Under the pieces are notes generated by a model, which was not told where the DNA came from, did not search any database, and worked only from the letters and a program-made list of their open reading frames with translations. A DNA stretch of 64,000 nt from Aradus depressus (taxonomy: Eukaryota > Arthropoda > Insecta > Hemiptera > Aradidae): positions 45,339,213 to 45,403,212 of the forward strand of contig OY759215.1 of assembly GCA_963662175.1 (NCBI GenBank), in the 5' to 3' direction. Positions within the stretch are counted from its first letter, which is position 1; every line of letters begins with the position of its first letter. Below are positions 31,272-42,404 of this stretch, one piece after another. Both the position numbers and the translations under genes were made by a program.

Positions 31272-31502
31272 AATGAACTTGAAAGAAATAAAACTTGTTT
31301 ATTTATGATATTGTCTAATTTCACCAACTATATTTACATGGGAGTACTTTCGGTATTTCTACCATCCTCAGCCAAAAGCACATAGTAAGTCTTATCTCTT
31401 ATACTTTTGGCTGAGGATGGTAGAAATACCGAAAGTAGAAATATAGTTGGTGAAATTAGACAATATCATAAATAAACAAGTTTTATTTCTGTCAAGTTCA
31501 TT
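31272..31502. repeat. Long fold-back, about 99-107-bp arms
   Basis: Left arm 31272-31378 and right arm 31404-31502 are near-perfect reverse complements (for example TTATGATATTGTCTAATTTC against GAAATTAGACAATATCATAA), with a 25-bp spacer and one 8-base length difference (ACATGGGAGT region present only in the left arm). The inner core GAGTACTTTCGGTATTTCTA is shared with the hairpin at 21961-22032. The right arm reads CTGAGGATGGTAGAAATACC then GAAAG, a layout met at ends of Penelope-like elements. Confidence 0.9.
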
Positions 31503-31610
31503 TGAATTATTTCACAATATCTCTGCAATAATGTCAGTTTTCATTGATGAGGAACTAGCCAAAACCCTTAAAGCATCAGGATACAGAGAAAAAAGTAATA
31601 TGATATACAC

Positions 31611-32030
31611 CAGGAGTGGTCAACGCCTTGAATAATTTTACGGCCCGAGAGATTCATCAAAATTTTCAAAATATGTTTTGCACAAAACATGTGCAAAAAC
31701 ACGCATTGAGATCGACTTGCAAAAACTAAGTGAAAGAGTTGAGAAACAAATATTTCACTAATTAAATAAATTAAATATTATTAGATCATTTCATTATTAT
31801 CATTTAATAATGATAAAAAGATAAATATAATATAATTATTACCTATGTTTATATGAATGAATAATAATAAAATCAAAAATAATAATTCATTCTGTTTTAA
31901 ATTTTCACTCCAAAACATTTTTGTAGTGGGTCCAAATCTAATATGGGAATATATTGTTTTATATGCGGCCCATGGGATTATTATGCGTATCCAAAGTGGC
32001 CCGCAAGATCATTTGGGTCGGCCACCCCTG
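31611..32030. mobile_element. hAT-like non-autonomous DNA element
   Basis: Ends CAGGAGTGGTCAAC and (inverted) CAGGGGTGGCCGAC are imperfect terminal inverted repeats of the hAT type. Flanking 8-mers ATATACAC (31603-31610) and ATAAACAC (32031-32038) differ at one base, as expected for an old 8-bp duplication. Subterminal GGCCCG motifs occur on both sides. No transposase. ORFs 31447-31635 and 31857-32078 are incidental. Confidence 0.75.
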
Positions 32031-32065
32031 ATAAACACAATAAATAAAACAAATCTCATATTAAG

Positions 32066-32230
32066 GACATATGCCTGACTATACTATGAGAATCCTAAAT
32101 TTTGCCATCTCAGGTTTTGTTACCTGGGGTAAGATCTTTAACGAGTCACTGACATCAAACAAGCTCGGGGCCTTCGCTTCGTCGTCCAATCCGAAGGACG
32201 GCGTGCTCAAGGTCTTTTTTCACCTCCCAG
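32066..32230 (-). mobile_element. SINE family 1B fragment
   Basis: Body portion only, minus strand: GGACATATGCCTGACTATAC, then ATCCGAAGGACGGCGTG, stopping at CACCTCCCAG. Tail and tRNA head are both missing. Confidence 0.7.
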
Positions 32231-33775
32231 AAAGACGCCCTCTCACACACATTCATTTGAATCGACTCAAATACTCCTGTGAAGAACAGACGGTTATAGG
32301 GGAAGCGGTTACTTTTTAAAGGGAAGTAGTTAGGTGTTTCTCCATTACTCAAAAAATATTCGCTTATTTTTCAGGAGATAAAAGCAATTATTTTATCATT
32401 ATTATAGACATGTTCATGTTAGGGTCTGATTGCGCATTGCAGTCTAAACGCTACCTACTTTATAGGGCGAAGACGATTTCACGGGATTGCGCATCCACTT
32501 TAAACGCCGGATTAAGGAAGAATTGAGGGATGATCGAAGGACCGCCATTGTGGAGCGTATCTAAATGAAGTTTCATCTCTGTCAACCGCGTTACTCTTTC
32601 ATTATTATTATTACAAAGAAAAACTTTCATCATGGTGTGGTGTCGTGATCATTATAGAGCATGGGATAATAAACGTTGGTCTGGGACGTTCGGACACTCA
32701 CACAGACACACGCGCACACAATGACAGTCGGGCACCACGCTACCCCATGAATTGGTGACCTTTACCCTTTGTCTCGCTCTGTCCTTTGTTGCTATCAACT
32801 ATAATTCTTTCTCGTTATTGTGTATACACTGGTTGGGTGTTGCTGAAATTCAGATGTTGTGAAACAGAAGCGAGTGGTCTCCCATTCTTCCACAAAAGCT
32901 TTACAGTTCGAATCACAAAAGTCTCCTCTGAACAATGATCTCTTATCCATTGAAGACGACCACCGGATCAAATTCTCTTAATTGTGATCTACTCTCCTTA
33001 CAAATACCACCACATTATTTTTATTTTTTTAAATTTACATTATAAACAAATGCACCTTCCAACCTGTTTTATTTTACTTAATAACGAGATAATTTTAACT
33101 TAATTTAGAATTTAATTTACCTACTAATAAGTATCATGAAAACGTGTTATGGGATCAGATGTAAACCTATTGGCCCATTATTTCAATTTTTTTTTTTTTT
33201 TTTCTACCTTAATTTGGAGGAACGCTAGTTCAGTTTAACATTTTCGTGACTTCCATGCGTAACGAGGTCATATCGCATACGTATTTCTACGTGAGTCAAA
33301 AATCTCTATTTTTGAGTTATCACGATGGTAAGAATTGGTAAAACGTCCTCTATCAAATATCAAAAGTGTACCAAGTTAGCTTCAAATTCCGCCCACCAGA
33401 GAGCACTCGTGTCGCTCTTCATGTTTAAAAGCTCCCCCAACTGATTTGGCAAGAGTAACATATTATCGATGGGTATCGAATCTTGTGGTCTATGAGTATT
33501 ATAAACTTAGTTATAAATTTTGGAAAAATTATTAGTTGTGTAATTGTTTATTACAGTTTTTCGCTATTTTCTCAAAGCGTTAATTTTTGAATTTTCACTT
33601 TAGAAATACGTGTGCGATATGAGGGATCTATTACAAATTTATTCAAATAAAAATTAACCCTTACTTTTATTATGGAATTCTTGGAGAATATTGTTGTGAG
33701 TCTGAATACAATTCCTGAATCGGATTCCTGGTTCCGGTGTTGGTGAATTGCATCCCAAAATTTTAAAAATAGGTA
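32231..33775. other. Intergenic DNA, nothing recognised
   Basis: About 1.5 kb, including CA-rich sequence near 32695-32722 and a T-run at 33189-33204. The 125-aa minus-strand ORF at 33572-33949 overlaps a family 2 SINE and is an artefact of it. Confidence 0.35.
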
Positions 33776-33927
33776 AGCAGGGGCTAGAGCATAAGGCTTT
33801 AGTCGCATGGTCCTACCATGGTTGAAGGTTCGAATCCCCCTCCCGGGATGGATGTTGTGTACATTACTATAGCACCTTATAGAGGCATGGCTATGCATCA
33901 TAAATAAGGCCAATAATTTAAATAAAA
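33776..33927 (+). mobile_element. SINE family 2, degraded copy
   Basis: GGGCTAGAGCATAAGGCTTT, CATGGTCCTACCATGG, B-box-like AGGTTCGAATCCCC, CCCGGGATGGATGTTGTG, and an end at CATAAATAAGGCCAATAA. Divergence and deletions show it is older than the copies at 21.2 and 43.1 kb. Confidence 0.8.
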
Positions 33928-33954
33928 ATTTGTATGTAATGTGTTTCACTGTTT

Positions 33955-34140
33955 TTTTTTCATTCCCCAGCTATATGAAGTACAGGGGTAGTTATATAAT
34001 CGGTAAGAAACGCGATGTTGAGTTTTCACAGGAATTTCATGTTTACTTACCCCAAAAATAAAAAGAATTATCCTGTCTGTCTGTGTGATTACTATAACTC
34101 ACGATATACATATATAATACATCGACAAATTTCATATGTG
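33955..34140 (+). repeat. Family 3 start fragment
   Basis: Palindromic start CCCCAGCTATATGAAGTACA, then AATCGGTAAGAAACGCGATG, through ATGTGTATTCGTAG. The rest is missing; family 4 sequence follows directly. Confidence 0.75.
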
Positions 34141-34149
34141 TATTCGTAG

Positions 34150-34284
34150 TGAGCAGAAGAAGGGGACATGTAAGTGTCTCGAAATATTGTCTAAAAAGAA
34201 AAAAAAAGACACCTCTGGAAGAAATGCCGGAAAAAAAGAAAAAAAATCAACATTTCAACATCCCAGAGAAGTTTAAAAAACACA
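34150..34284 (+). repeat. Dispersed repeat family 4, copy
   Basis: GGGGACATGTAAGTGTCTCG, AAATATTGTC, CACCTCTGGAAGAAATGCCG, CATCCCAGAGAAGTTTAA. Followed at once by a family 1B SINE. Confidence 0.75.
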
Positions 34285-34551
34285 ACTACTAGGTTATATC
34301 GCCTCTTTCCTCGCTCTGGTGAACATGAGCCTGACTCTGCAGTCAGAGACCAAAATGTTGCCTATCCAGGTGAGGGTCTTTAAGGAGTACCTGACATCGC
34401 ACAGGTTCGGAACCATCCCTTAGAGTCCCATCCGAAGGACGGCATGCTCACCGTTTTTTCCACCTCCCAGATAAAAAATCTAAGGACCTGAACCGGGTTT
34501 CGAACTCGCTATTTTGAAACTAGCTCGCTACCTCTGAGCTACCTGCGCCGA
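34285..34551 (-). mobile_element. SINE family 1B copy
   Basis: Minus strand with part of the 3' domain lost, body with ATCCGAAGGACGGCATG, and head CGGCGCAGGTAGCTCAGAGG at the 34551 end. Confidence 0.8.
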
Positions 34552-35005
34552 AAGAGAAAAAAATGCTCACGAATTTGAATAGACAAGATTATCAAATATG
34601 AATGAAATTATCCATTAAGGAGTATTTTTTTGACAAAAGAAAAATAATCATGATGGATTTTTCAAAATGTTTGTTTTAAGATACCGCCTAGTCTCCTTTT
34701 GTACATAATAATGACATATACTTAGAGTTATGAATAAATTGGATGATTACCATTTCATGAATTGGCCTAGCCATTTATGGTAACGGTATCAAATAGATAC
34801 CACAACTCGGGTATCCGAGCGGCTCGCTACAATAATCTGCTCTATAATAAATTCTGGATAAACTTCTTTATTAGCATACAATGCATTAAGATCCCATCTT
34901 ATATTGACTAGAAGGGAGACATTTTTATAAATACTTCCTCATGTTAGAACAAAGATTGTTCCTATTTCACAATGGCTTCTGGAAAATACGAATACTACTT
35001 ACTAG
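34552..35005. other. Intergenic DNA, nothing recognised
   Basis: No recognisable feature. Confidence 0.3.
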
Positions 35006-35006
35006 G

Positions 35007-35140
35007 GCGGGTGAAAAACGCCTTGTCCACACCATTCTTCGGATGGGATGTTAAGCAAAAACGCGACGAAAAAACGCTCTGGTAGTAGGCGATTTTACCT
35101 CGTCGTTAAACCCGGGCATGATTCACAATAACTAACAACT
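35007..35140 (+). mobile_element. SINE family 1B, internally deleted fragment
   Basis: GGCGGGTGAAAAACG, then TTCGGATGGGATGTTAAGC joined directly to GCTCTGGTAGTAGGCGATTT and CCCGGGCATGATTCACAATA, ACTAAC. The middle of the body is deleted. Confidence 0.8.
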
Positions 35141-36479
35141 AATACTAATGTTTTTGTCAATCCTAATGGAACAAAATCAAGTTGAGAAATTGCCACAGGA
35201 GCCTCGCGATCCGTTTTGTTTTTGTTTCCACTAGAAAAGTGGGAGACAATGGCGTACCCAGGAGAGAGGGATAAAAAAATTTTGCAGAAAGCAAAAATAA
35301 AATTATAACTAGACATTCTTATATCAAATCATTCTTCCTGCCCATCCCATCTCAAATTTATTTGATACTGGCATTACTAGGTATATGATTGTAATGTAAT
35401 GTCATCACTGATCAGTTTTCAATTCTTTGTTTTAACGTACATTCTGAGAGTGACTTTCTTATACTCAGTACCAGTATGAAATGAATTAGAGAGAGGAGTG
35501 AAGGGGGAGAGAGAGCGGGACGATCTCTCATTAGAATCAGCCATTCTCATTCATGGGGAGTTATGAGAACTCAAACTCATCTGAAAATTAAACGCCTAAG
35601 TGTTACGGCACTCAATTAAAAAAAAAAATTTTACCCGATTACGTATTTAAAATGTATTTAACCGGTTTTTACGGCAACACTTAGAATATTGAAAACATAC
35701 TTAGGGTCCACAACGTCGAAAAATCAACTTACAAGATTGGCCTTAAAGAATATTCACATCTGTCAGGTTCAGATAAAAAAATCTTGGACCATTTTGTTAT
35801 TTTGTCGAAGACGGCTCAACTTCATCCTTTGAAGTTCCCTCAGAGACATTTCTAATACTAATGTTTTTTTTTTTTCTTCAAAAAAACGATAACATAGTAA
35901 TTAATATGTATAATTCCCTTAATTTCATACATTAAAAATGGATATTTTAATTTTTTTAAGATAAGTAAGCATAGGCTTTGTAAAATAGATGATGTCAAAA
36001 ATTCTATTTTATGATTAATAGGATTTAGTTCCTGAATACAGAGTTTAGGCATGACACTTCATCCATTTTTGGGGGGCCGCTTGGCAAGAAATATCTATCT
36101 CCGATTGTGTAAATAATTATAGATCCGAGGCTAGTGATTATCGAGTTATCTCCATGTTATAAATTCACACCTATATTTTAAAGATATCCATAATCTTAAG
36201 ATAAAGCGAGAAATAATAATTACCCCCAAGTTATGGCTTTATTCGAGATGGGTGTGAAAAATTATAAAAAATATATATTTGATTATATGATAGGGTTGGG
36301 CATCTATCATGTTAGTGACAGGATCAGAGTTGGAAAGCAACGTGGCTGAGAATTAAAAAAATAATCATAATATGCTTCAGATGTTCCAATTGCTGTAATG
36401 ATCATGTTATCGATTAATCTTAAATTTCAGCTTTTCCATTGTCAGGTAAACCTCAAGCTACAAGATCTCAATCACATTC
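35141..36479. other. Intergenic DNA, nothing recognised
   Basis: About 1.3 kb of AT-rich DNA without recognisable genes or bounded repeats. Confidence 0.35.
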
Positions 36480-36795
36480 TTAGTTGGTTATTGTGACTCA
36501 TGCCCGGGCTTTAACTTCGAGATCAAATCGCCTGCTCTTTCGTTGCTCTGGTGTGAACACAAACACCACACTACAGTGACAGTCCTAAATTTTGGCTGCT
36601 CTGATTTAATAACCTACGGTACGCGTCAGTAACAAATATCTGACATCAAACAGACATGACCATCTCTTAACGTCACATCGAAAAGATGGCGTCCTCAAAG
36701 TTTTTTTTCCTTCCATTTTCAGCTAAAAATCCCAAGGTTACCGTGAACCGGTAACCTGTGAGGTTAGTACGCAACCTCTGAGCTACCGGCGTTCA
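36480..36795 (-). mobile_element. SINE family 1B copy
   Basis: Tail end AATAACCAACTA at 36480, GCCCGGGCATGAGTCAC, a diverged body, and head ACGCCGGTAGCTCAGAGG at 36795. Confidence 0.8.
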
Positions 36796-36929
36796 TAATC
36801 CCCAATAAGTGAATAAACCTGGGTTGGCAAAGTTTCGGAGTCCCGAATAAAAGAATAATGACATTTTTCCGGTTTGCGAAGACTTTAAGACCCTGGATTC
36901 CATATAAATGTGGATAGTCGTTCATAGTG

Positions 36930-37060
36930 ACCAGCACATGGGACGTGTAAGTGTCCCGAAATATTGTCAGAAAAAAGAAGACATCTCTGGAAGAAATGCC
37001 GAAAAAAACCAACAATTCAATATCCCAGAGAAGTTTAAGAAACACATCCATATAAACGTT
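36930..37060 (+). repeat. Dispersed repeat family 4, copy
   Basis: AAGTGTCCCGAAATATTGTC, GACATCTCTGGAAGAAATGC, ATATCCCAGAGAAGTTTAAG, AAACACA. In one frame it reads VPKYCQKKEDISGRNAEKNQ, but the frame is not kept in the other copies, so coding is doubtful. Confidence 0.75.
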
Positions 37061-37174
37061 TCAGGGGGTCAAGCCATCCTTAAAATCCTACATACGTATC
37101 CCTCTTGTAAAAAAGTTGTCCGTTTTCAATGAAATCTTGTATCTGGGAGCCCAGAGGATCCCAGATCCCCCCTG

Positions 37175-37405
37175 ATCGCGAGTTCGAAATAAATGTTTTA
37201 TCTGGGAGGTGAAAAAACTTGACCACGCCGTCTTTCGGAGGGGACGTGGTGATGATCTCGAGCCTGCGCGATGTTAATGATCCCTACCCTAGGTGAACAA
37301 ACTTAGATAGGCATAAATTACGACTCCCACAGTCGAGCGACAAATGCGTGCTCTGTTAGTAGGCGATGTGACCTCTTAGCTAAAGCCCTGGCATGAGTCA
37401 TAAGA
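37175..37405 (+). mobile_element. SINE family 1B fragment
   Basis: Body TTTATCTGGGAGGTGAAAAA, CCGTCTTTCGGAGGGGACGT, 3' domain GTTAGTAGGCGATGTGACC, CCTGGCATGAGTCATAA. Head missing. Confidence 0.8.
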
Positions 37406-37499
37406 TGTCAGTAATTTGCCGGAAGAGAAGTCCACTCTTTGAAATACTATCTTTCAAACTCCTGCTTGAAACTTTTATACTCTTTCTGACATTCTGTAA

Positions 37500-37760
37500 T
37501 AGAGTCCGTCGTAATAATATTACTTTCTTATACTTATAGTACAAAGAAATATTGCAATAGTGCAAAAATCAACGGTTACGTTTCAAAGTACCCTGAATAC
37601 ATTTTCGCAATGCTGTCTGTCTGTGTGTGTGTGTATGGATTGGAAAGTTGTGAGCGCTCTACCGCAAAAACGATTGTAGATAACATCAAAACCCCTAAAT
37701 TATCAAAATACCTTTCAAATTATCGAATGTAGGCCCTATGGCATTCAAATTTTCATCTAT
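37500..37760 (+). repeat. Dispersed repeat family 7, copy
   Basis: Starts with the palindromic CTTTCTTATACTTATAGTAC, then GTGCAAAAATCAACGGTTAC, a GT microsatellite (37627-37636), TTGTGAGCGCTCTACC, CAAAAACGATTGTAGATAAC. Confidence 0.6.
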
Positions 37761-39312
37761 ACCGAGTGAAGTTCCGCGCTCTGTAAGGCGGCTTAAGAGA
37801 ATGAATGAAGCCACAAGATTTAGTGTCGCAATAATGTAACTAATTCTATAGAACTCTAAAAGAGAAAAAAAAGTCAATTTAACCTGAGGACAGGCCAATG
37901 GACCTCACCTCACAAAACAAGATCATAATATGAAAGAAGAGCAACTTGTTGGGCCCGCTCAGTTGTTGCAAGGGAGGTGTTTTTAGTGGAGTTAGAGTCC
38001 CACACTACCTCGGAACTATGGAGGCTCCAGGTGTCTATGAGATTTTCACCCACGTAAAAAAAAAAAAAATCTATATCGAGAGGGCTAGGTAAATGACACA
38101 ACACTTCAAAAACCGTGGCCGCCGGCATTTTTCCAATGAATTTCAAGAAGTCTATAGACTAAAGTAAAAAATGTATATATATTTTATTTGTTATATGCGT
38201 CTAATGCATTTTTCGTTTTCATGACTGTCACAACTAGTTACAGTAGGTATAGTGGAGGATTGGCTGCCAACAGCGTTCTGGGGCTGTCACCCCCCCTCCA
38301 GATGACAGTATCTTCAGTCTGGCCTACGCATGGCGGATACACCTTAACTTTATGGTTCTCCACTATTTATGTACTTTGTACTTTATTTATTGTCCTCTCT
38401 CAAATATTTACGGTCTTGTTTTAATTGTCTCGCTGGTTTCACCTCAGTTGGCAGCTCTCGTAAATAATAGATCTGATATCAAAAAGGGAAGTAAGACACC
38501 AAGCCACCAAGCGAATAATAGCCAGTAGTCGCATACAGCCTTGCGAAATTGTAGAAGAGGTCCAACTGCAGACAACAACATATAAAAAACACCACAAATA
38601 GTTAAAAAGCAATAGTTAAAAAAACTATAGGTTCTACTTATAGTTAAATAAACTGAACGTCAACAAAAGATGACTAATTTCTAATAATAATAATAATTAT
38701 TTCCGTTAAATCATAATATGTTAATAGGATACATCATAAGAATGTATACATTAAGATAGCTTATAAATTAGATACAAAAACATATACCTATTAACTCTTA
38801 GTATCGGACACACATGTGATCATAAGCGTAGCCACGGGTTGTGCGCAAAATTCATAAAATGGCATTTCTATTTTACTTAACCAATAATGATTTTACTTAG
38901 AAATTTCCTACTTTTAACAATGCCTAATATTTTATTTGTTTCCAAGGATGGAATTTACCGACTCAATTTTTTAATCTATTCATCCGTAAGCGGAAAAAAA
39001 AGAGCTCATACCGTCTACCTGGCGGGTAAACCTACACGAGACAGGTATTACCAACAAAAAAACCTATACATTTTATTGTCACTTTCAATTGATGAAGTGA
39101 TTGATGAATTCAAAACATTTTTGAAAGACGTATCTTGTCGTTTCCTCAAAATAACCAGTCAACAAATGTCTCAGTAAATAATGTACATAATAAAAATAGT
39201 AATATATGTAATATATATTACATATTTAATTAATACAAAAAAATTAAGCATCTTACACCAAAAGCTCTTAATTATTTAATAAACTTTCAAAAATTTTAAT
39301 TTTATACAATTT
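37761..39312. other. Intergenic DNA; two unassigned ORFs
   Basis: A 78-aa minus ORF (37910-38146) and a 96-aa plus ORF (38887-39177) are present. The second is Lys/Tyr rich (VSGKKRAHTVYLAGKPTRDR) with no motif I recognise. A short GC-richer patch lies at 38250-38340. Without conservation data neither is called a gene. Confidence 0.3.
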
Positions 39313-39324
39313 TTAATATTATTA

Positions 39325-39594
39325 GGTTAGATTAGGTTTTATGACTCATGCCCTGGCTTTAATTACGAGGTCATCGCCTACTACCAGAGAGCTCTTTCGT
39401 CACTGTGATGGACATGTGCCCGTCTCTACTGTGGGAGTCCTAAATTTTGCCTACCCTAAATTTTTATTCACCTAGGGTAGGGATCTTTAACGAGTACCTG
39501 ACATCGCACAGGCTCGGGACCATCGCTTAACGTCCCATCCGAAGGATGGCGTGCTTTATTAGTTTATTTTACCTCCCAGATAAAATAAACTAAG
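39325..39594 (-). mobile_element. SINE family 1A, 5'-truncated, with 12-bp TSD
   Basis: Exact duplication TTAATATTATTA at 39313-39324 and 39595-39606. Minus-strand copy with tail AAAACCTAATCTAACCT at 39325 and its 5' end lost: it stops at CTTAGTTTATTTTATCTGGG, exactly where the tRNA-like head would begin. Truncation inside a target duplication shows incomplete reverse transcription at insertion, not later deletion. Confidence 0.95.
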
Positions 39595-39606
39595 TTAATA
39601 TTATTA

Positions 39607-41214
39607 ATTTTCATTTTTAATTTTTTCTAATAATTTGTAAATATTTTAATGTTCACATAATATGCTAATATACCAATGATAACAGATACATCATTGTATC
39701 TCTATGATAATATTTCTATGTAAGATAAGAAGATAAATTAAAAAAAAATATTGAACAAAAAGTAGATTCGACAGACCTTACTGGAAGATATCTGTGGAAG
39801 AACTCTGCCAAGAAAATAAAAATTAAACCTATGTTCAAATAATCTATGAGACACGATTTTAATATCCTGGTTATTTTACCCTTTTCGAACAACTAGAAAA
39901 AAATCTGGAAATCGATGGATTGTGGTTCATGGTAATAACAAATCGTATTTCTTACAATGCAGGCGACCATATGAACATCGTCTAATTACTGTCGAATAGG
40001 GGTATGAGGGGCTGAAGATCGTTTATGCTTGGGCACAATTGTCAAACTAAATCCTCTGACCTTGAGGAGAAAATGGAGTGTTAGATGAAAGAATGGCAAC
40101 TGTGTTAGCCAACTTACAGAGAAACAATTCATAACGAAATGGCACAATGTCCGGTTGTCTTCCTTCTGAAACTTCTTAAGTTTCGTGAAGGACGTGTGTC
40201 TATTATATTTTGATGTTTTTGAACTTCCTGTAAAGCTCGATTAACAAAATTAACTCATTGAAGGACTGAAAATTTCTGTAAATATCAAGTACTCAAACAG
40301 AACAGCTGGTAAAGGGATAATTTATAAGTTTGAGAATAATGGTGTTAGATCCTGGACGAAGAGATGCAGGATCTAGAGACAAGGTGTGTTGAAGGAAGAA
40401 CGGAAGTGTGCTTATTCTATAGAATGTCAAGTTGAGACAATGAGCCACGTGGGAGAGGACGTAGGTAAATTGTGAGGCTATCACTCATAGCGGCAGTGAC
40501 ACCGTCAACACCATATCTATGTCTCCATAATATGTCATCTTTCTGATACATGGTCGAGACCATCCCTTCACACCTCCTCATAATGGGCTCTACGGAATCC
40601 AATGCTAGCTCTTCCACCGTGCCATGGTTTGTCAAGCATTCCCCTTGTCCCTTCCGTCTTCCATTCGTCGGCTGAAGACTTTTCCAGTCTTGGAGAAAAA
40701 AGTACTTAATCGAAAAATGAATGGACATTAACATGAATTATCTGAACTTCTATATGAACCATATCTTTCAAATGGGTCAGATTCGCTACGCTGCGCTGAG
40801 CAGTTCAAATGAGAAGAAGATGAACGAAGAGACGTTTGCAATGATGCTACTTGTTCTATAGCCAGAAACTAGAATAATAATAAGACGATCGAAAAAAAAA
40901 GATTGGATTGTGTTAACGAAGATACGACAAGGCTTGGATGAAAGACTGGTGATGGCTGACCCAGAACCGAGCAGCCTGAAGTTAGTTCTCTTAAAGAGTT
41001 CAAAGCGCGGAAGATTGTAGCGCAGCTAAAGTCCTTCCGTCTTCCACGTCTTTCGGCAGTCAGCCATCTTCCTTGTACGTCCCCAAATCACTGTAATTAT
41101 TTAATTATTTAAATATTTTAATTTAAATAAATATACTTTTTAGACATTTATTTGTATTCCTTTATTGATAATATAATAAATAAATAAAAAGCGCTGTCCG
41201 TCCCACCACTCTAA
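39607..41214. other. Intergenic DNA; one unassigned ORF
   Basis: About 1.6 kb. A 105-aa minus ORF (40417-40734) contains SVEPIMRRCEGMVSTMYQKD with no family I recognise. 40870-41090 is moderately GC-rich. No repeat ends found. Confidence 0.3.
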
Positions 41215-41640
41215 CCAATCAACCAACCACCAGCATTGGAGGCGGGGCGTCGAGAGGACTGAAACGCGTAGCCGGGGAGAATCCGGTCATCACCAGCACT
41301 CCCTTGAAAAAAAATAAAATAGATCTCAAGACCAACGTCTCAGCCTTCTTGGGGGATTGTGCTGATGGTGATAAGGATTTGGCAATAGGATTATTGTGGA
41401 CGGAGAGCTTCGTATGGAACCAGAAAAAGCGGGATTTCATGATGTCTTAGAGTGTGAGGTTGGAAACAAAAAATGGAGCATCTATAATAGTTCTAAGGTT
41501 GACTGAGTCCCACAGGTCCAGTCCATAGTTCCATATCGTCCATATGAATGTTTGCTCCAAGTTAGTCTGCTGTCTAGATAAAGCCAAAGATGGAGGACTT
41601 GGTTGGAAATAGGAATTAGCACATTGTTGAACAGGACTAG
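41215..41640 (-). pseudogene. Jockey-type LINE RT C-terminus, badly decayed
   Basis: On the minus strand an interrupted frame reads WTIWNYGLDLWDSVNLRTII, then DAPFFVSNLTL and a stop. A second frame reads RFFWFHTKLSVHNNPIAKSL. The order W-x-Y-G-x-x-L-W, then I-x-x-APFFVSN-x-x-L, then F-H-x-K-L-x-x-H-x-NP-x-A-x-SL corresponds to the end of Jockey-clade LINE Pol just after the reverse transcriptase fingers/palm. Stops and frame changes make it a fossil. A better preserved relative is at 49308-49503. Confidence 0.65.
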
Positions 41641-42404
41641 AGGACAGGATTGCCTTCTGAGGGTGAATGTGGTTTTTCTGTTCCGGAATTACTTCTGTTG
41701 AACAAAAGTTCGAAAGAGGAGAAAATAAAGCTCATCGTGACAATATCTAATATTTCTTCTCTCAAGGCATATCTACTACTGTCAATTCATAGTTTCGAGG
41801 TTTCATTTAGAGCCCAAGCTACTCTCATATTTCTAGTTTCCAAATTATTTTGAAACAAATATAACAGGAAATTTTGATTACGTAACACCAATATATTTCA
41901 TTTTAAGTGTCCATTTAGAGAGGATATTGTAGCTTTCTTGTGGGTAGATATGTCTGCCTACTCCAGATTCCAGACAGAAGCTTATTCATCCCGGCCTGAG
42001 GGGTACTCCCACATACTCCATAACTCTCCCGGCGACTACTTATCCATTATGGAGATCAATAGAAGCGAAAAGGATGACTCGGGGTGATCTTCGGCCCAGA
42101 AGAGAAAGGTAGCCCAAGGCGCCCTGAAGGTGCGGCCAGAGGCCGGGCCATGGATTGTTAGCAGCTTGTCGCTCCCAGGAATCTTCAGTTCACCACCCAC
42201 CCTTCTATCATTTCACAATTCTTTTATACTTTTTTAATCAACTGAAATCTTTTAGTACTCGGTTTGCGTGAATGATCACTCGTAATGATCTATGAGGAGT
42301 AGTAAGAGAAAGTTAGTGTTAAATTTCAAAACTGGATAACTCCAAGTAATTCGTTGTTCGTGTACCTACTGGTGCTACTGACAGGAACTCAATGGCACAA
42401 TTAA
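41641..42404. other. Intergenic DNA with a GC-rich patch
   Basis: 41940-42190 is GC-rich (CGGCCCAGAAGAGAAAGGTA, GGTGCGGCCAGAGGCCGGGC) and ends in AT-rich DNA; it may be LINE untranslated sequence, not proven. The 67-aa ORF at 41650 has no domain. Confidence 0.3.

Noticed and set aside
33572..33949. 125-aa minus-strand ORF
   Set aside because: Half of it is antisense to a family 2 SINE (the RGIRTFNHGRTMRLKPYAL part is SINE-derived and similar readings occur at 21175 and 43039).
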